64,000 nucleotides of DNA from Duganella sp. CF402 (GCF_900109645.1 NZ_FOBG01000001.1:2834262-2898261); one strand, 5' to 3'. Positions 35,458-44,982 are shown, counted from the first letter of the stretch. Notes: generated from the letters alone by a model not told the origin. Translations and numbers: made by a program.

Positions 35458-37416
35458 TTAATTGCCAAGACTGAGCAAGGTGTCGAATAACTGGCTGGCC
35501 ACTTGCATGACCTTGCCGCTGGCCTGGTACGCTTGCTGGTAGCGCAGCAGGTTGGCCGCCTCTTCATCGAGGTTGACGCCCGACACGCCCTGCTGCGCGT
35601 TGGTCGCTTGCTTGACGGCGGCGTCGGCCGCCGTGCCGCTGATCTGCGCTTCGCGCGCCTTGGTGCCCACGTAGTTGACCATCTGGGCGTAGGTGGTCTG
35701 GAACGTGGCCTTGCCGTTGTCCAGGATGTTCTTGGTCTGCAGCCCGGCCAGCAAGGCGCCGTTGCGGCTGTCGCCCACGCCGCTGGTGTTGGGGCCGACG
35801 GTGAAGCTGTCCTGGTCGGCCGGCGCGCCGCTGATGGTGAAGCTGACGCCGCCAAAGCTGATGGTGGCGCCGTCAGTATAGTCCACCGGCGTGCCGGCCG
35901 TGAACACGGTAGCGGTGCCGTTGACTGTAACCGTCACGTCCTGCCCGGCCGGGAAGCCGGAGAAGGTATTGCTGGCCTTGTCATAGGTCAGCGTGCTGGC
36001 GGAGGTCACTTGATTGCCCGGCAGCAGGTAGTTGCTGTCCACCGTGCCGGCCGTGATCTTGCCGTTGCCGGCGTTGGTGGTCGGCGCGGCGGTGGCGATC
36101 GGCGCCGCCAGCGCGATCTTGTCGCGGTCCTTGATGGCTACCGAAAAGTCCTTGGCCGCGTTGTAGGTCGGGCGCACCAGGAAGTTGTCGTTCTGCGCCC
36201 CGGTGCCGGTGATGCTGTAGGCCACGCCGTCGATCACTTGCGGCGTGGTCTGCGGGTAGGGATTGATCTGCGTAATCTTGCCGTCGCTCAGGCGCGTGAC
36301 GTTGAAATTGGTGCCGTCGAAATCGACGCTGTAATCGCTGGCGGTCAGCGCGCTGGCGTCGGTCACCGTCGCCGTGACGTCGGCGGTGCTGGCTGGCGAA
36401 TTGCGGCTGTTGGTGCCGACATAGGCCTGGATCGGATTGAAGAAGTTGGTGCCAAGGTTGCCGTTCTCATCCTGCCCCAGCACGTGCTGGGCGTTGAACG
36501 CGGTGGCCAGGCCGGCGGCAACCTGGCCCAGCGAGTTTTGCGCGCGGTCCATCGGGCCGTCGCGGAATTCCATCAGGCCGCCCAGCTGGCCGCCGGTGAA
36601 CACCTTGTCCGGCAGTTCGGTGAAGGCGCCGCCGTCGGTGACGTAGCCCAGCGTGACGCGGCTGACGTCGGTCGGCGAGGTCGAGGTGCCCAGCTGGAAG
36701 GCTTTATTGGCCACCACCAGCGGCTGGCCGGTGCCGAACGAAACGTTGAGCATATTGTTGTCGCCAGGCAGGACGCTGATCTTGACCAGCTTGTTCAGCT
36801 CGGTCAGCATCTGGTCGCGCTTGTCGAGCAGGTCGTTCGGCTCGGCCTGGCTGGTGGTGAGGCCGGCGATGGTCAGGTTGATGTCGGCGATCTGCTTGGC
36901 GTAGGCGTTGATCTCGCCGACGTTGGAGCTGATCTGGTTGTTGACGCCGGAGGCGATCTCGGTCAGGCGCGCGGCCATGCCCTGAAAGCGCGAGGCCAGC
37001 GATTCCGCGTTCGACAGCAGCGACTGGCGCGCGGCGGCCGAGGCCGGGCTGGCGGTGGCGTCCTGCACGCCGTTGAAGAAGTCCTGCAGCGCCGGCGACA
37101 GGCCGGCGGTGGGGTCGGCCAGCAGATTGTCGATCTGGCCGATCTGCGCGCTATAGGCGTCCAGCGAAGCCTGGTTGGACTCGGCGTTGCGCAGCGAGGT
37201 GGCCAGGAAATTGTCGTAGTAGCGGCGCACGGCCTCAACCTCGGTGCCGGAGCCGACATAGCCGAAGCCCTGGTACTGGGTGCCGGTGTCACCCTGGATG
37301 GCGACCTGCCGGTTGTAGCCGACCGAGTTGGCATTGGTGATGTTGTTGCCGGTGGTCGAAAGACCAACCTGGGCTGCCAACAAACCGCTTTTACCGATGC
37401 TGAGGAGACTGGACAT
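35458..37416 (-). CDS. flgK: Flagellar hook-associated protein 1 (FlgK)
   Basis: 652 residues, the first hook-filament junction ring. The N-terminal rod-type signature is clear (LSTTGNNITNANSVGYNRQV) and the C-terminal helix reads VNLDEEAANLLRYQQAYQAS. The central insertion (about 330-560) holds repeated beta-rich segments and accounts for the size above the enterobacterial 547. It is separated from flgJ by 52 bp containing a sigma-28 promoter, so flgKL can be expressed late, apart from flgB-flgJ. Confidence 0.97.
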   Translation of the reverse strand: MSSLLSIGKSGLLAAQVGLSTTGNNITNANSVGYNRQVAIQGDTGTQYQGFGYVGSGTEVEAVRRYYDNFLATSLRNAESNQASLDAYSAQIGQIDNLLADPTAGLSPALQDFFNGVQDATASPASAAARQSLLSNAESLASRFQGMAARLTEIASGVNNQISSNVGEINAYAKQIADINLTIAGLTTSQAEPNDLLDKRDQMLTELNKLVKISVLPGDNNMLNVSFGTGQPLVVANKAFQLGTSTSPTDVSRVTLGYVTDGGAFTELPDKVFTGGQLGGLMEFRDGPMDRAQNSLGQVAAGLATAFNAQHVLGQDENGNLGTNFFNPIQAYVGTNSRNSPASTADVTATVTDASALTASDYSVDFDGTNFNVTRLSDGKITQINPYPQTTPQVIDGVAYSITGTGAQNDNFLVRPTYNAAKDFSVAIKDRDKIALAAPIATAAPTTNAGNGKITAGTVDSNYLLPGNQVTSASTLTYDKASNTFSGFPAGQDVTVTVNGTATVFTAGTPVDYTDGATISFGGVSFTISGAPADQDSFTVGPNTSGVGDSRNGALLAGLQTKNILDNGKATFQTTYAQMVNYVGTKAREAQISGTAADAAVKQATNAQQGVSGVNLDEEAANLLRYQQAYQASGKVMQVASQLFDTLLSLGN

Positions 37417-37441
37417 AATATTTTTACTCTATCTGTGAAGG

Positions 37442-37468
37442 GTAACGGCAAGCCGTGCCAAAACTTTA
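37442..37468 (-). promoter_or_regulatory. Sigma-28 (FliA) promoter of flgKL
   Basis: On the minus strand: TAAAGTTT (37468-37461), an 11-bp spacer, GCCGTTAC (37449-37442). The same two octamers at the same spacing occur upstream of flgM. The -35 begins immediately after the flgJ stop codon, and the -10 ends 25 bp before the flgK ATG. Confidence 0.85.
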
Positions 37469-38419
37469 TTACCCGGCCAGCGAACGCTTGATGATGCTGG
37501 CCAGCTTGGTGGCGTAGTTCGGGTCGGTGGCGTAGCCGGCCTTCTGCAGGCCCTTGGCGAAGCTGGTGGCGTCGCCGGCGCTGGCCAGTACTTTTTCGTA
37601 ACGCGGATTGCTGGCCAGCAGCTTGGCGTAATCCTTGAAGCTGTCGGCATAGCTGTCGTAGGCGCGGAAGCGCTCGACCCGGGTCTGGGCCTTGCCGTTG
37701 ACGTATTCGGTGGTGGTGGCCTCGACCACCTTGCCTTTCCAGTCGCCGCTGGCCTTGATGCCGAACAGGTTGTGGCTGTTGGTGCCGTCGCGGCCCTTGA
37801 TCTCGCGCTTGCCCCAGCCGGACTCGAGCGCGGCCTGGCCCAGCATGAATTTGGCCGGAATGCCGGTGGCCTTGCTGGCCTCTTCCGCGTGCGCCGCCAG
37901 TTTTTCCTGGAAGCTGCGTACGTGCGGCGCTTGCGAGCCCTTGTTGGCGCTGTCGGTGGCGCTGGTGGCGGTGGCGGCATTGCCGCCGGCCGCCGCGATC
38001 GCGCGCTGCAGCTTGGCGTCCATCAGGCTGGCGGCGCCGTTGAAGTTGCCGCCGCCGGCATCGGCCGCCGTGCCATCGTTGCCAATGCCGAGCGCGGCGG
38101 CGTCGGTCTTGGCCGACAACTGGCGCACCAGCATGTCAGCCAGGCCGATGCCTTTCTTGGCGATGTTCTGGCTGGTCTGCTGGTCCAGCATGGTCTGGAA
38201 GGTCTTGGTCTGCGAACTGTCGAGCATGCCGTCCTGCGGCGTGGCGTCGCGCATGCTCTTCAACATCATGTTGACGAACATGGCTTCAAACTGGGTGGCG
38301 GCCGTCTTCAGCGCCTCCGGGCTGCCGGCGCGGGCCGACTGCTTGAGGCTGCCCATGTCGCGCACATCGAGCGCGAACTTGCCGCTCAAATCGTTGGAAG
38401 TGGAAGTCTGGCTGGCCAT
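37469..38419 (-). CDS. flgJ: Flagellar rod assembly protein / muramidase FlgJ
   Basis: 316 residues in two domains. The N-terminal rod-capping part (about 30-105) reads AATQFEAMFVNMMLKSMRDA. The C-terminal peptidoglycan hydrolase domain (about 165-316) has the catalytic glutamate E199 in MLGQAALESGWGKREI and the motif NSHNLFGIKASGDW. It opens the cell wall for the rod. The frame is open far upstream into flgI, but ATG at 38419 fits the family N-terminus and lies just after the flgI stop (38431). Confidence 0.96.
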   Translation of the reverse strand: MASQTSTSNDLSGKFALDVRDMGSLKQSARAGSPEALKTAATQFEAMFVNMMLKSMRDATPQDGMLDSSQTKTFQTMLDQQTSQNIAKKGIGLADMLVRQLSAKTDAAALGIGNDGTAADAGGGNFNGAASLMDAKLQRAIAAAGGNAATATSATDSANKGSQAPHVRSFQEKLAAHAEEASKATGIPAKFMLGQAALESGWGKREIKGRDGTNSHNLFGIKASGDWKGKVVEATTTEYVNGKAQTRVERFRAYDSYADSFKDYAKLLASNPRYEKVLASAGDATSFAKGLQKAGYATDPNYATKLASIIKRSLAG

Positions 38420-38430
38420 GATCGCCCCGC

Positions 38431-39555
38431 TTAGATGATTTCCAGTTCGGCGCGCAGCGAACCGGCGGCCTTCATGGCCTGCAAGATGGACAGCAAGTCC
38501 TGCGGCGTGGCGCCAATGGCGTTGAGCGCCTTGACCACCTCGGCCAGCGAGGCGCCGCCCTTGACCATCATCACCTTGCCGCCATCGGCCTTGATGCCGA
38601 CCTGCGGATTTTGCGTGACCACGGTGCGGCCGCCCGACAGCGGATTCGGCTGGCTGACCTGGGTATCGGCATTGACCGATACTGACAGGTTGCCGTGCGA
38701 AATGGCGCACGTATCGAGCGTGACCGCGCGGTTCATCACCACCGAGCCGGTGCGCGCGTTCATGATGACCTTGGCAGGCTGCTCGGCCGGATTCACATTC
38801 ATGTCCTGCAGCGTGCCGATGAAGCTCACGCGCTGGTCGCTGCTGCTCGGCGCCTGCACGCGGATCACGCGGCTGTCGAGCGCGTAGGCGATGCCGGCGC
38901 CGTACTTGTCGTTGATGGCTTCCACCACACGGCTGGCAGTGGCGAAGTCGGCGTTGTTGAGTTCGAGCTTGATCATATTGCCCTCGCCCAGATTGGTGGC
39001 CACCGCGCGCTCCACCGTGGCGCCGCCCGAGATCTTGCCGACGCTCAGGTGGTTGACGGTCAGCGAGCTGCCACCGCCGCCAGCGCCGCCGCCGGCTTGC
39101 ACGCCGACGCCGCCCACCAGCACGTTACCCTGCGCCATGCCGTACACCTGGCCGTCGGCGCCTTTCAGCGGCGTCATCAGCAGCGTGCCGCCGCGCAGGC
39201 TCTTGGCGTTGCCCATCGACGATACCGTGATGTCGAGCTGCTGGCCCGGCTGCGCGAACGGCGGCAGGGTCGCCGTCACCATCACCGCCGCAACGTTTTT
39301 CAGCTGCAGCTGCGAGCCGCCCTGCGGCAGGTTGACGCCCAGCTGTTGCAGCATCGAGATCACGCTTTGCACGGTGAACGGGGTTTGCGTGGTCTGGTCG
39401 CCGGAGCCGTCGAGGCCGACCACCAGGCCGTAGCCCAGCAATTGGTTGTTACGCACGCCGGCAATGCTGGCCAGGTCCTTGATGCGCTCGGCCTGGCTGA
39501 ACGGCGCCAGCAAGGACAGGCTCAGCAACAGTGCGGCTTTGATCGAAGTTTTCAT
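38431..39555 (-). CDS. flgI: Flagellar P-ring protein FlgI
   Basis: 374 residues. The signal peptide is evident (KAALLLSLSLLAPFSQA, cleavage before ERIKDL). The mature protein starts with the family signature IKDLASIAGVRNNQLLGYGL, then VVGLDGSGDQT, and ends LSILQAMKAAGSLRAELEII. It builds the bushing in the peptidoglycan. The start at 39555 is fixed by the signal peptide; upstream codons in frame belong to flgH. Confidence 0.98.
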   Translation of the reverse strand: MKTSIKAALLLSLSLLAPFSQAERIKDLASIAGVRNNQLLGYGLVVGLDGSGDQTTQTPFTVQSVISMLQQLGVNLPQGGSQLQLKNVAAVMVTATLPPFAQPGQQLDITVSSMGNAKSLRGGTLLMTPLKGADGQVYGMAQGNVLVGGVGVQAGGGAGGGGSSLTVNHLSVGKISGGATVERAVATNLGEGNMIKLELNNADFATASRVVEAINDKYGAGIAYALDSRVIRVQAPSSSDQRVSFIGTLQDMNVNPAEQPAKVIMNARTGSVVMNRAVTLDTCAISHGNLSVSVNADTQVSQPNPLSGGRTVVTQNPQVGIKADGGKVMMVKGGASLAEVVKALNAIGATPQDLLSILQAMKAAGSLRAELEII

Positions 39556-39560
39556 GATAG

Positions 39561-40214
39561 TCAGAACGGCAGCAAGCTTTGGAAGAAGCGCGACGCCATC
39601 GACGACAGCTCGGCGCGGTCGACCTTGTTGGCGGTGCGGTACTCGACGCGCGCATCGGCCACGGCGGTCGACTGCACGGTGTTGCCGGTGGCGATGCTGT
39701 CCGGGTTGATCATGCCGGAGAAGCGGATGTACTCGGTGCCCTTGTTCATGCCGATCTGCTTCTCGCCCGCCACGATCAGGTTGCCGTTGCCCAGCACTTC
39801 CACCACGGTCACGCCCATCGTGCCGGTGAAGGCATTGCTGGCGGCCTGGGTGTCGCCGTCGGCATAGGTGTTCTCGCTGCTGACCGAGAGCGGATTGCCG
39901 AAAGTGCCGGCCAGTTTCTTCGGCATGGTGGCGCTGACGCTGCCCGACTTGTTGCCAGTCGCCGTGCCGCTCTTGTTGGCCGAGGTGCGCTCGGTGATGA
40001 CCAGGGTCAGCACGTCGCCCACGTGGCGCGCGCGGCGGTCTTCGAACACCGGACGGAACGCGGCGGGCTGGTAGATGGCGCCGTTGTTGGGCACTTGCTG
40101 CATTTGCTCGGTGGTCAGCGGGCGTGCGCTCATCGGGCCGCTGACGATGGAGGTCGGCGTGCTCTGGCAAGCGCTCAGGGCCAGTGCGGCAACGAGAATG
40201 GTGGCGTGTTTCAT
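39561..40214 (-). CDS. flgH: Flagellar L-ring lipoprotein FlgH
   Basis: 217 residues. A lipoprotein signal ends in the lipobox LSAC with Cys16. The mature part shows FlgH features: GAIYQPAAFRPVFEDRRARH, VGDVLTLVITERTSANKSG and FSGMINPDSIATGNTVQST. It forms the outer-membrane bushing. The start at 40214 is chosen from the lipobox position; 5 bp separate its stop from the flgI start. Confidence 0.97.
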   Translation of the reverse strand: MKHATILVAALALSACQSTPTSIVSGPMSARPLTTEQMQQVPNNGAIYQPAAFRPVFEDRRARHVGDVLTLVITERTSANKSGTATGNKSGSVSATMPKKLAGTFGNPLSVSSENTYADGDTQAASNAFTGTMGVTVVEVLGNGNLIVAGEKQIGMNKGTEYIRFSGMINPDSIATGNTVQSTAVADARVEYRTANKVDRAELSSMASRFFQSLLPF

Positions 40215-40224
40215 GATGGCTTCC

Positions 40225-41016
40225 TTACATCTGCGACAGCTTTTGCAGCATCTGGTCGGAGGTGGTGATGGCCTTGGAATTGATCTCGTAGGCACGCTGG
40301 GTCTGGATCATGTTCACCATCTCCTCCACCACGTTGACGTTGGAGGTTTCGACGTAGCCCTGCAGGATGGTGCCGGTGCCGTTCGAGCCCGGCGTGTTCT
40401 GCTGCGGCGCGCCCGAGGCGGTGGTTTCCACGTACAGGTTTTCGCCCTTGGATTCCAGCCCGGTCGGGTTGATGAAGGTGGCCAGCTGCAGATTGCCCAG
40501 CTGCTGGGTGGTGGTGGCGCCGTTGGTGCCGGCGATATTCACCGACACGGTGCCGTCGCGCGCCACGGTGATCGCTTGCGCGGTGATCGGGATGGTGATG
40601 GCCGGTTGCAGCACAAAGCCTTCCGAGGTCACCATCTGGCCGTTGCTGTCGCGCTGGAACGAGCCGTCGCGGGTGTAGGCGGTGGTGCCGTCCGGCAGCA
40701 ACACGGTGAAGAAACCGCTGCCGTTGACCATGATGTCTTTATCATTGCCGGTCGACTGCGGATTGCCCTGGGTGTGGATGCGCTCGACAGCGACGGTGCG
40801 CACACCGGTGCCGAGCTGCATGCCGGATGGCAGGTTGGTCTGTTGCGACGACTGCGCGCCCGGCTGGCGGATATTCTGGTACAGCAGATCTTCGAACACG
40901 GCGCGCGACTTCTTGAAACCGTTGGTGCTGACGTTGGCCAGATTGTGGGACGTGACGTCCATCTGCGTCTGCTGCGCTTCCATGCCAGTCTTGGCGATCC
41001 ATAACGAACGTATCAT
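40225..41016 (-). CDS. flgG: Flagellar distal rod protein FlgG
   Basis: 263 residues, close to the enterobacterial 260. The N-terminus [20 protein letters not shown] with [20 protein letters not shown] and the C-terminus [20 protein letters not shown], then [10 protein letters not shown], are diagnostic. The start at 41016 has GGGAGAAG just upstream; the open frame continues further but without support. It is cotranscribed with flgF upstream and flgH downstream. Confidence 0.98.
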   Translation of the reverse strand: MIRSLWIAKTGMEAQQTQMDVTSHNLANVSTNGFKKSRAVFEDLLYQNIRQPGAQSSQQTNLPSGMQLGTGVRTVAVERIHTQGNPQSTGNDKDIMVNGSGFFTVLLPDGTTAYTRDGSFQRDSNGQMVTSEGFVLQPAITIPITAQAITVARDGTVSVNIAGTNGATTTQQLGNLQLATFINPTGLESKGENLYVETTASGAPQQNTPGSNGTGTILQGYVETSNVNVVEEMVNMIQTQRAYEINSKAITTSDQMLQKLSQM

Positions 41017-41084
41017 GATGCTTCTCCCAATGCCGGATGAACTATGACCGTTCATCCCATGCAAGCATTATGCGGGAGAGGCCG

Positions 41085-41825
41085 TCAACTCAAAGCGAGG
41101 ATCTGGGTGGCTTTTGCGGCGTTATTCTCGGCGTTCTTCATCAGGCTCATTTGCATTTCGAACTGCCTTGCCAGACTGATCATGTTGACCATCGAGTCCA
41201 CCGGGTTGACATTGCTGCCCTCCACCGCGCCATCGACCACGCGCACGGTGGCGTCGGCTTGCGCCGGCGTGCCGTCGGCCTGGCGGAACAGGCCGTCGTC
41301 GCCGCGCAGCAGGGTCTTGGTGTCCGGATTGACCAGCTTGATGCGCCCCAGCGTGTTGGCCGGGCCCGGCTGGAAATCGTTGGCGATCACGCTCACCGTG
41401 CCGTCGCTGGCGATGCTGACGTTGGTATCGGGCGGCACCGTGATCGGGCCGCCGTCGCCGATCACGGTCTGCCCTGCGGCGGTTTGCAGGATGCCGTTTT
41501 CGGTCACCTTCAGGCTGCCGTTGCGGGTGTAGGCTTCCGAACCGTCGGCCGACTGCACCGCGATCCAGCCCTGGTCGCGGATGGCGATGTCGAGCGCGCG
41601 GCCGGTGGTCTGGATCGGCCCGGTACGGAAGTCCGAACCGACCGTCGAGTCGACCACGAAGGCGCGCGTCGGCAAGCCTTCCGACACCACCGGCACGGCA
41701 CGGAAGGTGTCGAGCTGGGCGCGGAAGCCGGTGGTGGTGGCATTGGCCAGGTTGTTCGACACGGTGGCTTGCTGCTCCATCACGTGCCGGGCCCCGGTCA
41801 TCGCGGTATAGACGAGACGGTCCAT
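41085..41825 (-). CDS. flgF: Flagellar proximal rod protein FlgF
   Basis: 246 residues. The N-terminus DRLVYTAMTGARHVMEQQAT with VSNNLANATTTGFRAQLDTF and the C-terminus VEGSNVNPVDSMVNMISLAR are typical of FlgF. It is part of the proximal rod exported by the flagellar type III system; there is no signal peptide. It lies between flgE (13-bp gap) and flgG (68-bp gap). Confidence 0.97.
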   Translation of the reverse strand: MDRLVYTAMTGARHVMEQQATVSNNLANATTTGFRAQLDTFRAVPVVSEGLPTRAFVVDSTVGSDFRTGPIQTTGRALDIAIRDQGWIAVQSADGSEAYTRNGSLKVTENGILQTAAGQTVIGDGGPITVPPDTNVSIASDGTVSVIANDFQPGPANTLGRIKLVNPDTKTLLRGDDGLFRQADGTPAQADATVRVVDGAVEGSNVNPVDSMVNMISLARQFEMQMSLMKNAENNAAKATQILALS

Positions 41826-41838
41826 GATTTACCTCACA

Positions 41839-43398
41839 TTAACGCAGGTTCACCAGCGTCTGCAGGATCGAGTCCTCGGTCTTGATGGTCTGCGCATTGG
41901 CCTGGTAGACGCGCTGCGCGGTGATCATGTTGACCAGCTCGGCCGTCAGATCGGTGTTCGAGGTTTCCACCGCGCTCGAACGCAGCTGCCCCATCGAACC
42001 GGCATTCGGCACGCCCACGGTTGGCGGACCGGAGGCCGAGCTTTCCGCCCACGTGTTGTTGCCCAGTGGCGTCAGGCCGTCGACGCTGGCGAAGTTCGCC
42101 ATTGCGATCTGGCCCATCGCGCGCGACTTGCCGTTGCTGTACTGGCCCAGGATGATGCCGTTCTCGTCGATCGAGTAGCGCTGCCACGAACCGGCCGAGT
42201 AGCCGTTCTGGGTCGAGCCCAGGTCGTTGGTGACGCTGCCGTACTGGGTCATCTTGTCGAACGAGGTGGCCACCGTCATCGGCACTTGCGCGCCGGTGTC
42301 CGGGAAGATCGGCAAGGTGATACTGATCGGCAAGGTGGTCGGGCTGGTGGTCGAGGTGGCCATCGCCTGCGGATCCAGCACGCCGTTCTTGGTGAAGATC
42401 AGCGTGCCGGCCTTGACCGCAGGCACGGTGATGGCCGCGCCCAGCAAGGCGTTGATCTGGTCCGGGCTCTTGCCGGTGATCGAGCTGGTATTGCCCGGAT
42501 CGAGCGCAGCAAAGGCCGCGTCCAGCGCCGCCAGCTGCTCAGGCGTGGCGGCAGCCGGTGGCGTGCTGGCGGCCGCAAACATCGCGTCATGGGCCGCCTG
42601 GGCATAAACGAAGGCGGCTGCGGCGATGTCGGCCGGCACCGGCGGCGTGGCGCGCACGGCGTCGTTGTAGGCGGTGCGGGCATCGATGGTCGGCTGGTCG
42701 GTGGCCACCACGGCGGCCACGCTGGCCGAGACGATTTCCTTGTTGTCGGCGGCGGCGTACACGTCCCAGGTGTTGGCGTCGGTCTTGACGTAGTAGGTCG
42801 TCATGATGTGCGAGGTGCCCAGCGAGTCGTACACGTTCAGCACGGTCTGCTTGTTGTAGCTGGTCGGATCGTTGGCGTCGAACGGGATGGTTTCCGGCAC
42901 CTTTTCAGCCGAGCTCAGGTTCAACTGGAAGTTGGCTTCGGTGGTTTGCACCGGCGTCAGGTCGGACTTGTCCAGCGTCAGCGGCACCGGCGCCCCCAGC
43001 TGGATCACACCGGCCGTGTTGGACAGGTAGCCGGTCAGCACCGCGCCCTGGGCGTTGACCAGGGTGTGGCTGGCGTCCTCATGGAACTGGCCGTTGCGCG
43101 AATACTCCACCGCGCCATTCACCACCAGCCGGAAGAAACCGCCGCCATTGATGGCCACGTCCAGCGGATTGCTGCTGCTTTCGATATTCCCCTGGGTGAA
43201 CTGCTGCGCCAGCTTGGACACGGACACACCAATACCCGCGTTATTGCCCGAGACGCCGTTCAGCGAGTTGGCGTACAGATCGGCAAACTGCGCTTGCGAC
43301 GCCTTGAAGCCTACCGTGCTGGCGTTGGCAATGTTATTGCCGATGACGTCCAGCGATTTGGATGCAGCATTCAAGCCGCTCAGTCCTTGTTGGAACAT
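41839..43398 (-). CDS. flgE: Flagellar hook protein FlgE, with an Ala-rich insertion
   Basis: 519 residues against about 400 in enterics. The N-terminus MFQQGLSGLNAASKSLDVIG with NNIANASTVGFKASQAQFAD and the C-terminus SNTDLTAELVNMITAQRVYQ identify the hook subunit. The added length is largely an Ala-rich, probably helical stretch at about residues 223-330, inside the D2 region (including AAAAFVYAQAAHDAMFAA). This should form a surface-exposed domain on the hook. The start has AGGGGAA upstream. Confidence 0.96.
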   Translation of the reverse strand: MFQQGLSGLNAASKSLDVIGNNIANASTVGFKASQAQFADLYANSLNGVSGNNAGIGVSVSKLAQQFTQGNIESSSNPLDVAINGGGFFRLVVNGAVEYSRNGQFHEDASHTLVNAQGAVLTGYLSNTAGVIQLGAPVPLTLDKSDLTPVQTTEANFQLNLSSAEKVPETIPFDANDPTSYNKQTVLNVYDSLGTSHIMTTYYVKTDANTWDVYAAADNKEIVSASVAAVVATDQPTIDARTAYNDAVRATPPVPADIAAAAFVYAQAAHDAMFAAASTPPAAATPEQLAALDAAFAALDPGNTSSITGKSPDQINALLGAAITVPAVKAGTLIFTKNGVLDPQAMATSTTSPTTLPISITLPIFPDTGAQVPMTVATSFDKMTQYGSVTNDLGSTQNGYSAGSWQRYSIDENGIILGQYSNGKSRAMGQIAMANFASVDGLTPLGNNTWAESSASGPPTVGVPNAGSMGQLRSSAVETSNTDLTAELVNMITAQRVYQANAQTIKTEDSILQTLVNLR

Positions 43399-43428
43399 GG
43401 TATTCCCCTATGATAGGTGTGGTACTGC

Positions 43429-44127
43429 TTACAGAACTTCTTTCACGTCGCTCATGGCGAAATGGCCGAGCGAGGTATTCAATTTGACGCCGCCGCTGCC
43501 GGTCGACACGCTGGCCACCGCCGCCAGTTGCAGCGGCGTGGCGGTGACTTTGTTGCCGGCGTTGCTGGCGGTGACGGTAAAGGTGTAGCTGCCGGCTGCC
43601 GCCGCGCTCTTGTCGTCCTTGGTGCCGTCCCAGGTGATTGGATAGGTGCCGGCCTCGGCGTCGCTCATGGTCATGGTGCGGACCGTCTTGCCGGTGCTGT
43701 CCTGGATCGCGATGCTGACGCTTTGCGCGTCCGACGGCAGGTCGATGCCGAACACGCTGGAGCTGGTGGTCTTGCCATCGGCGTCGGTGCTGCTGTTGAG
43801 CTCGAGGCCCTTGCCTTCCACCAGGATCCCTTTGCCGATCAGGCTGATGGCGGTGGAGGACTGGGTGGTGGCGATATCGGTGCGCAGCGATTCCAGCGTG
43901 GCGTTGACCTTGTTGATGCCGGTCACCGTCGACAGCTGGGCCAGCTGGCTGGTCATGGCCGCGTTGTCCATCGGATTCAGCGGGTCCTGGTTCTGCAGCT
44001 GGGTCACCAGCAGCTTCATGAACTTGTCCTGGTCCGCCTGCACGCTGTCGGTGCTGGTGGTCGTGGTGGTGGCCACGCTGTTGGTGGTCGCTGCCTTGGG
44101 CGTATCGATAATGCCGCTAATAGCCAT
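43429..44127 (-). CDS. flgD: Flagellar hook capping protein FlgD
   Basis: 232 residues. The N-terminal capping signature DKFMKLLVTQLQNQDPLNPM followed by DNAAMTSQLAQLSTVTGINK is exact for the family. The C-terminal FlgD Ig-like/tudor part follows (VSIAIQDSTGKTVRTMTM, then ITWDGTKDDKS). It scaffolds hook assembly and is absent from the finished organelle. It sits between flgC and flgE. Confidence 0.98.
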   Translation of the reverse strand: MAISGIIDTPKAATTNSVATTTTTSTDSVQADQDKFMKLLVTQLQNQDPLNPMDNAAMTSQLAQLSTVTGINKVNATLESLRTDIATTQSSTAISLIGKGILVEGKGLELNSSTDADGKTTSSSVFGIDLPSDAQSVSIAIQDSTGKTVRTMTMSDAEAGTYPITWDGTKDDKSAAAAGSYTFTVTASNAGNKVTATPLQLAAVASVSTGSGGVKLNTSLGHFAMSDVKEVL

Positions 44128-44140
44128 GATGTTCTCTTAA

Positions 44141-44551
44141 TCAGGATTGACCGATGGTCAGGGTTTTCAACAGCAGCGTCTTGGCCGCGTTCATGGTCTC
44201 GACGTTGGTTTGGTAGGAGCGCGAGGCCGACAGCATGTTGACCATCTCATCCACCACATTCACGTTAGGCATGGTCACGTAGCCGTTCTCGTCGGCGGCC
44301 GGGTGTTTGGGGTCGTACATCAGCTTCATTGGCGACTGGTCTTCCACCACCTGCTTGACGCGCACCCCGGTCGAGCTGCCGCCGTTGGTCGGCGTGGTCG
44401 CTTCGAACACCACCTGGCGCGCGCGGTAGGCTTCGCCGCTGGCGCTGGTGGCGCTGTCGGCATTGGCCAGGTTGGAGGCCACCACGTTCAGGCGCTGCGC
44501 TTGCGCGCTCATGGCCGAACCGGAAACATTGAAAATATTAAACAGCGACAT
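44141..44551 (-). CDS. flgC: Flagellar proximal rod protein FlgC
   Basis: 136 residues, normal length. The N-terminus FNIFNVSGSAMSAQAQRLNV with VASNLANADSATSASG and the C-terminus NVNVVDEMVNMLSASRSYQT are typical. It begins 2 bp after flgB and is followed by flgD after 13 bp. Confidence 0.98.
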   Translation of the reverse strand: MSLFNIFNVSGSAMSAQAQRLNVVASNLANADSATSASGEAYRARQVVFEATTPTNGGSSTGVRVKQVVEDQSPMKLMYDPKHPAADENGYVTMPNVNVVDEMVNMLSASRSYQTNVETMNAAKTLLLKTLTIGQS

Positions 44552-44553
44552 GA

Positions 44554-44982
44554 TTAGCTCCCTGACTGGATCGCCGCCATCATCGACTTGATCTGGGCGT
44601 TGATGGCGGTAATGCCGGCTTCATAACGGATGGCGTTGTCGGCAAACTGGTTGCGTTCGACATCCATGTCGACCGTGTTGCCGTCCACTGCGCCCTGCAC
44701 CACGCCGCGGTACAGAAGCGGCGTGCCATCGGCCAGCGTACCGGCGTCTTGCAGGGGGTTGGGGTAATGCTTGGCGGCGGTGGTGGCCAGGGTTTGCGGC
44801 ACGTTGCCATTGGCCTTGTCCAGCGCCGACTGCAGCGCGCTGCCGAAGTCGAAATCGCGCGCCTTGTAATTGGGCGTGTCACCGTTGGCAATATTCGAGG
44901 CGAGCACGGTCTGGCGCTGCGAGCGCAGGCTCAGTGCGGTTTCATTGAACCGCAAATAATCGTCTAACTTGCTGCCGAGCAT
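44554..44982 (-). CDS. flgB: Flagellar proximal rod protein FlgB
   Basis: 142 residues, first gene of flgBCDEFGHIJKL. The motif RQTVLASNIANGDTPNYKAR and the C-terminal ERNQFADNAIRYEAGITAIN are diagnostic. ATG at 44982 is selected over an earlier in-frame ATG because it has GGGGAGCGG upstream and gives the family N-terminus (MLGSKLDDYLRFNETALSLR). It is divergent from flgA across a 154-bp gap that must hold both promoters. Confidence 0.97.
   Translation of the reverse strand: MLGSKLDDYLRFNETALSLRSQRQTVLASNIANGDTPNYKARDFDFGSALQSALDKANGNVPQTLATTAAKHYPNPLQDAGTLADGTPLLYRGVVQGAVDGNTVDMDVERNQFADNAIRYEAGITAINAQIKSMMAAIQSGS

Noticed and set aside
37469..38710. Longer frames for flgJ, flgI, flgH, flgG and flgB
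   Set aside because: Each extension reads into the preceding gene. Signal peptides, lipobox, ribosome sites and family N-termini support the internal starts given.
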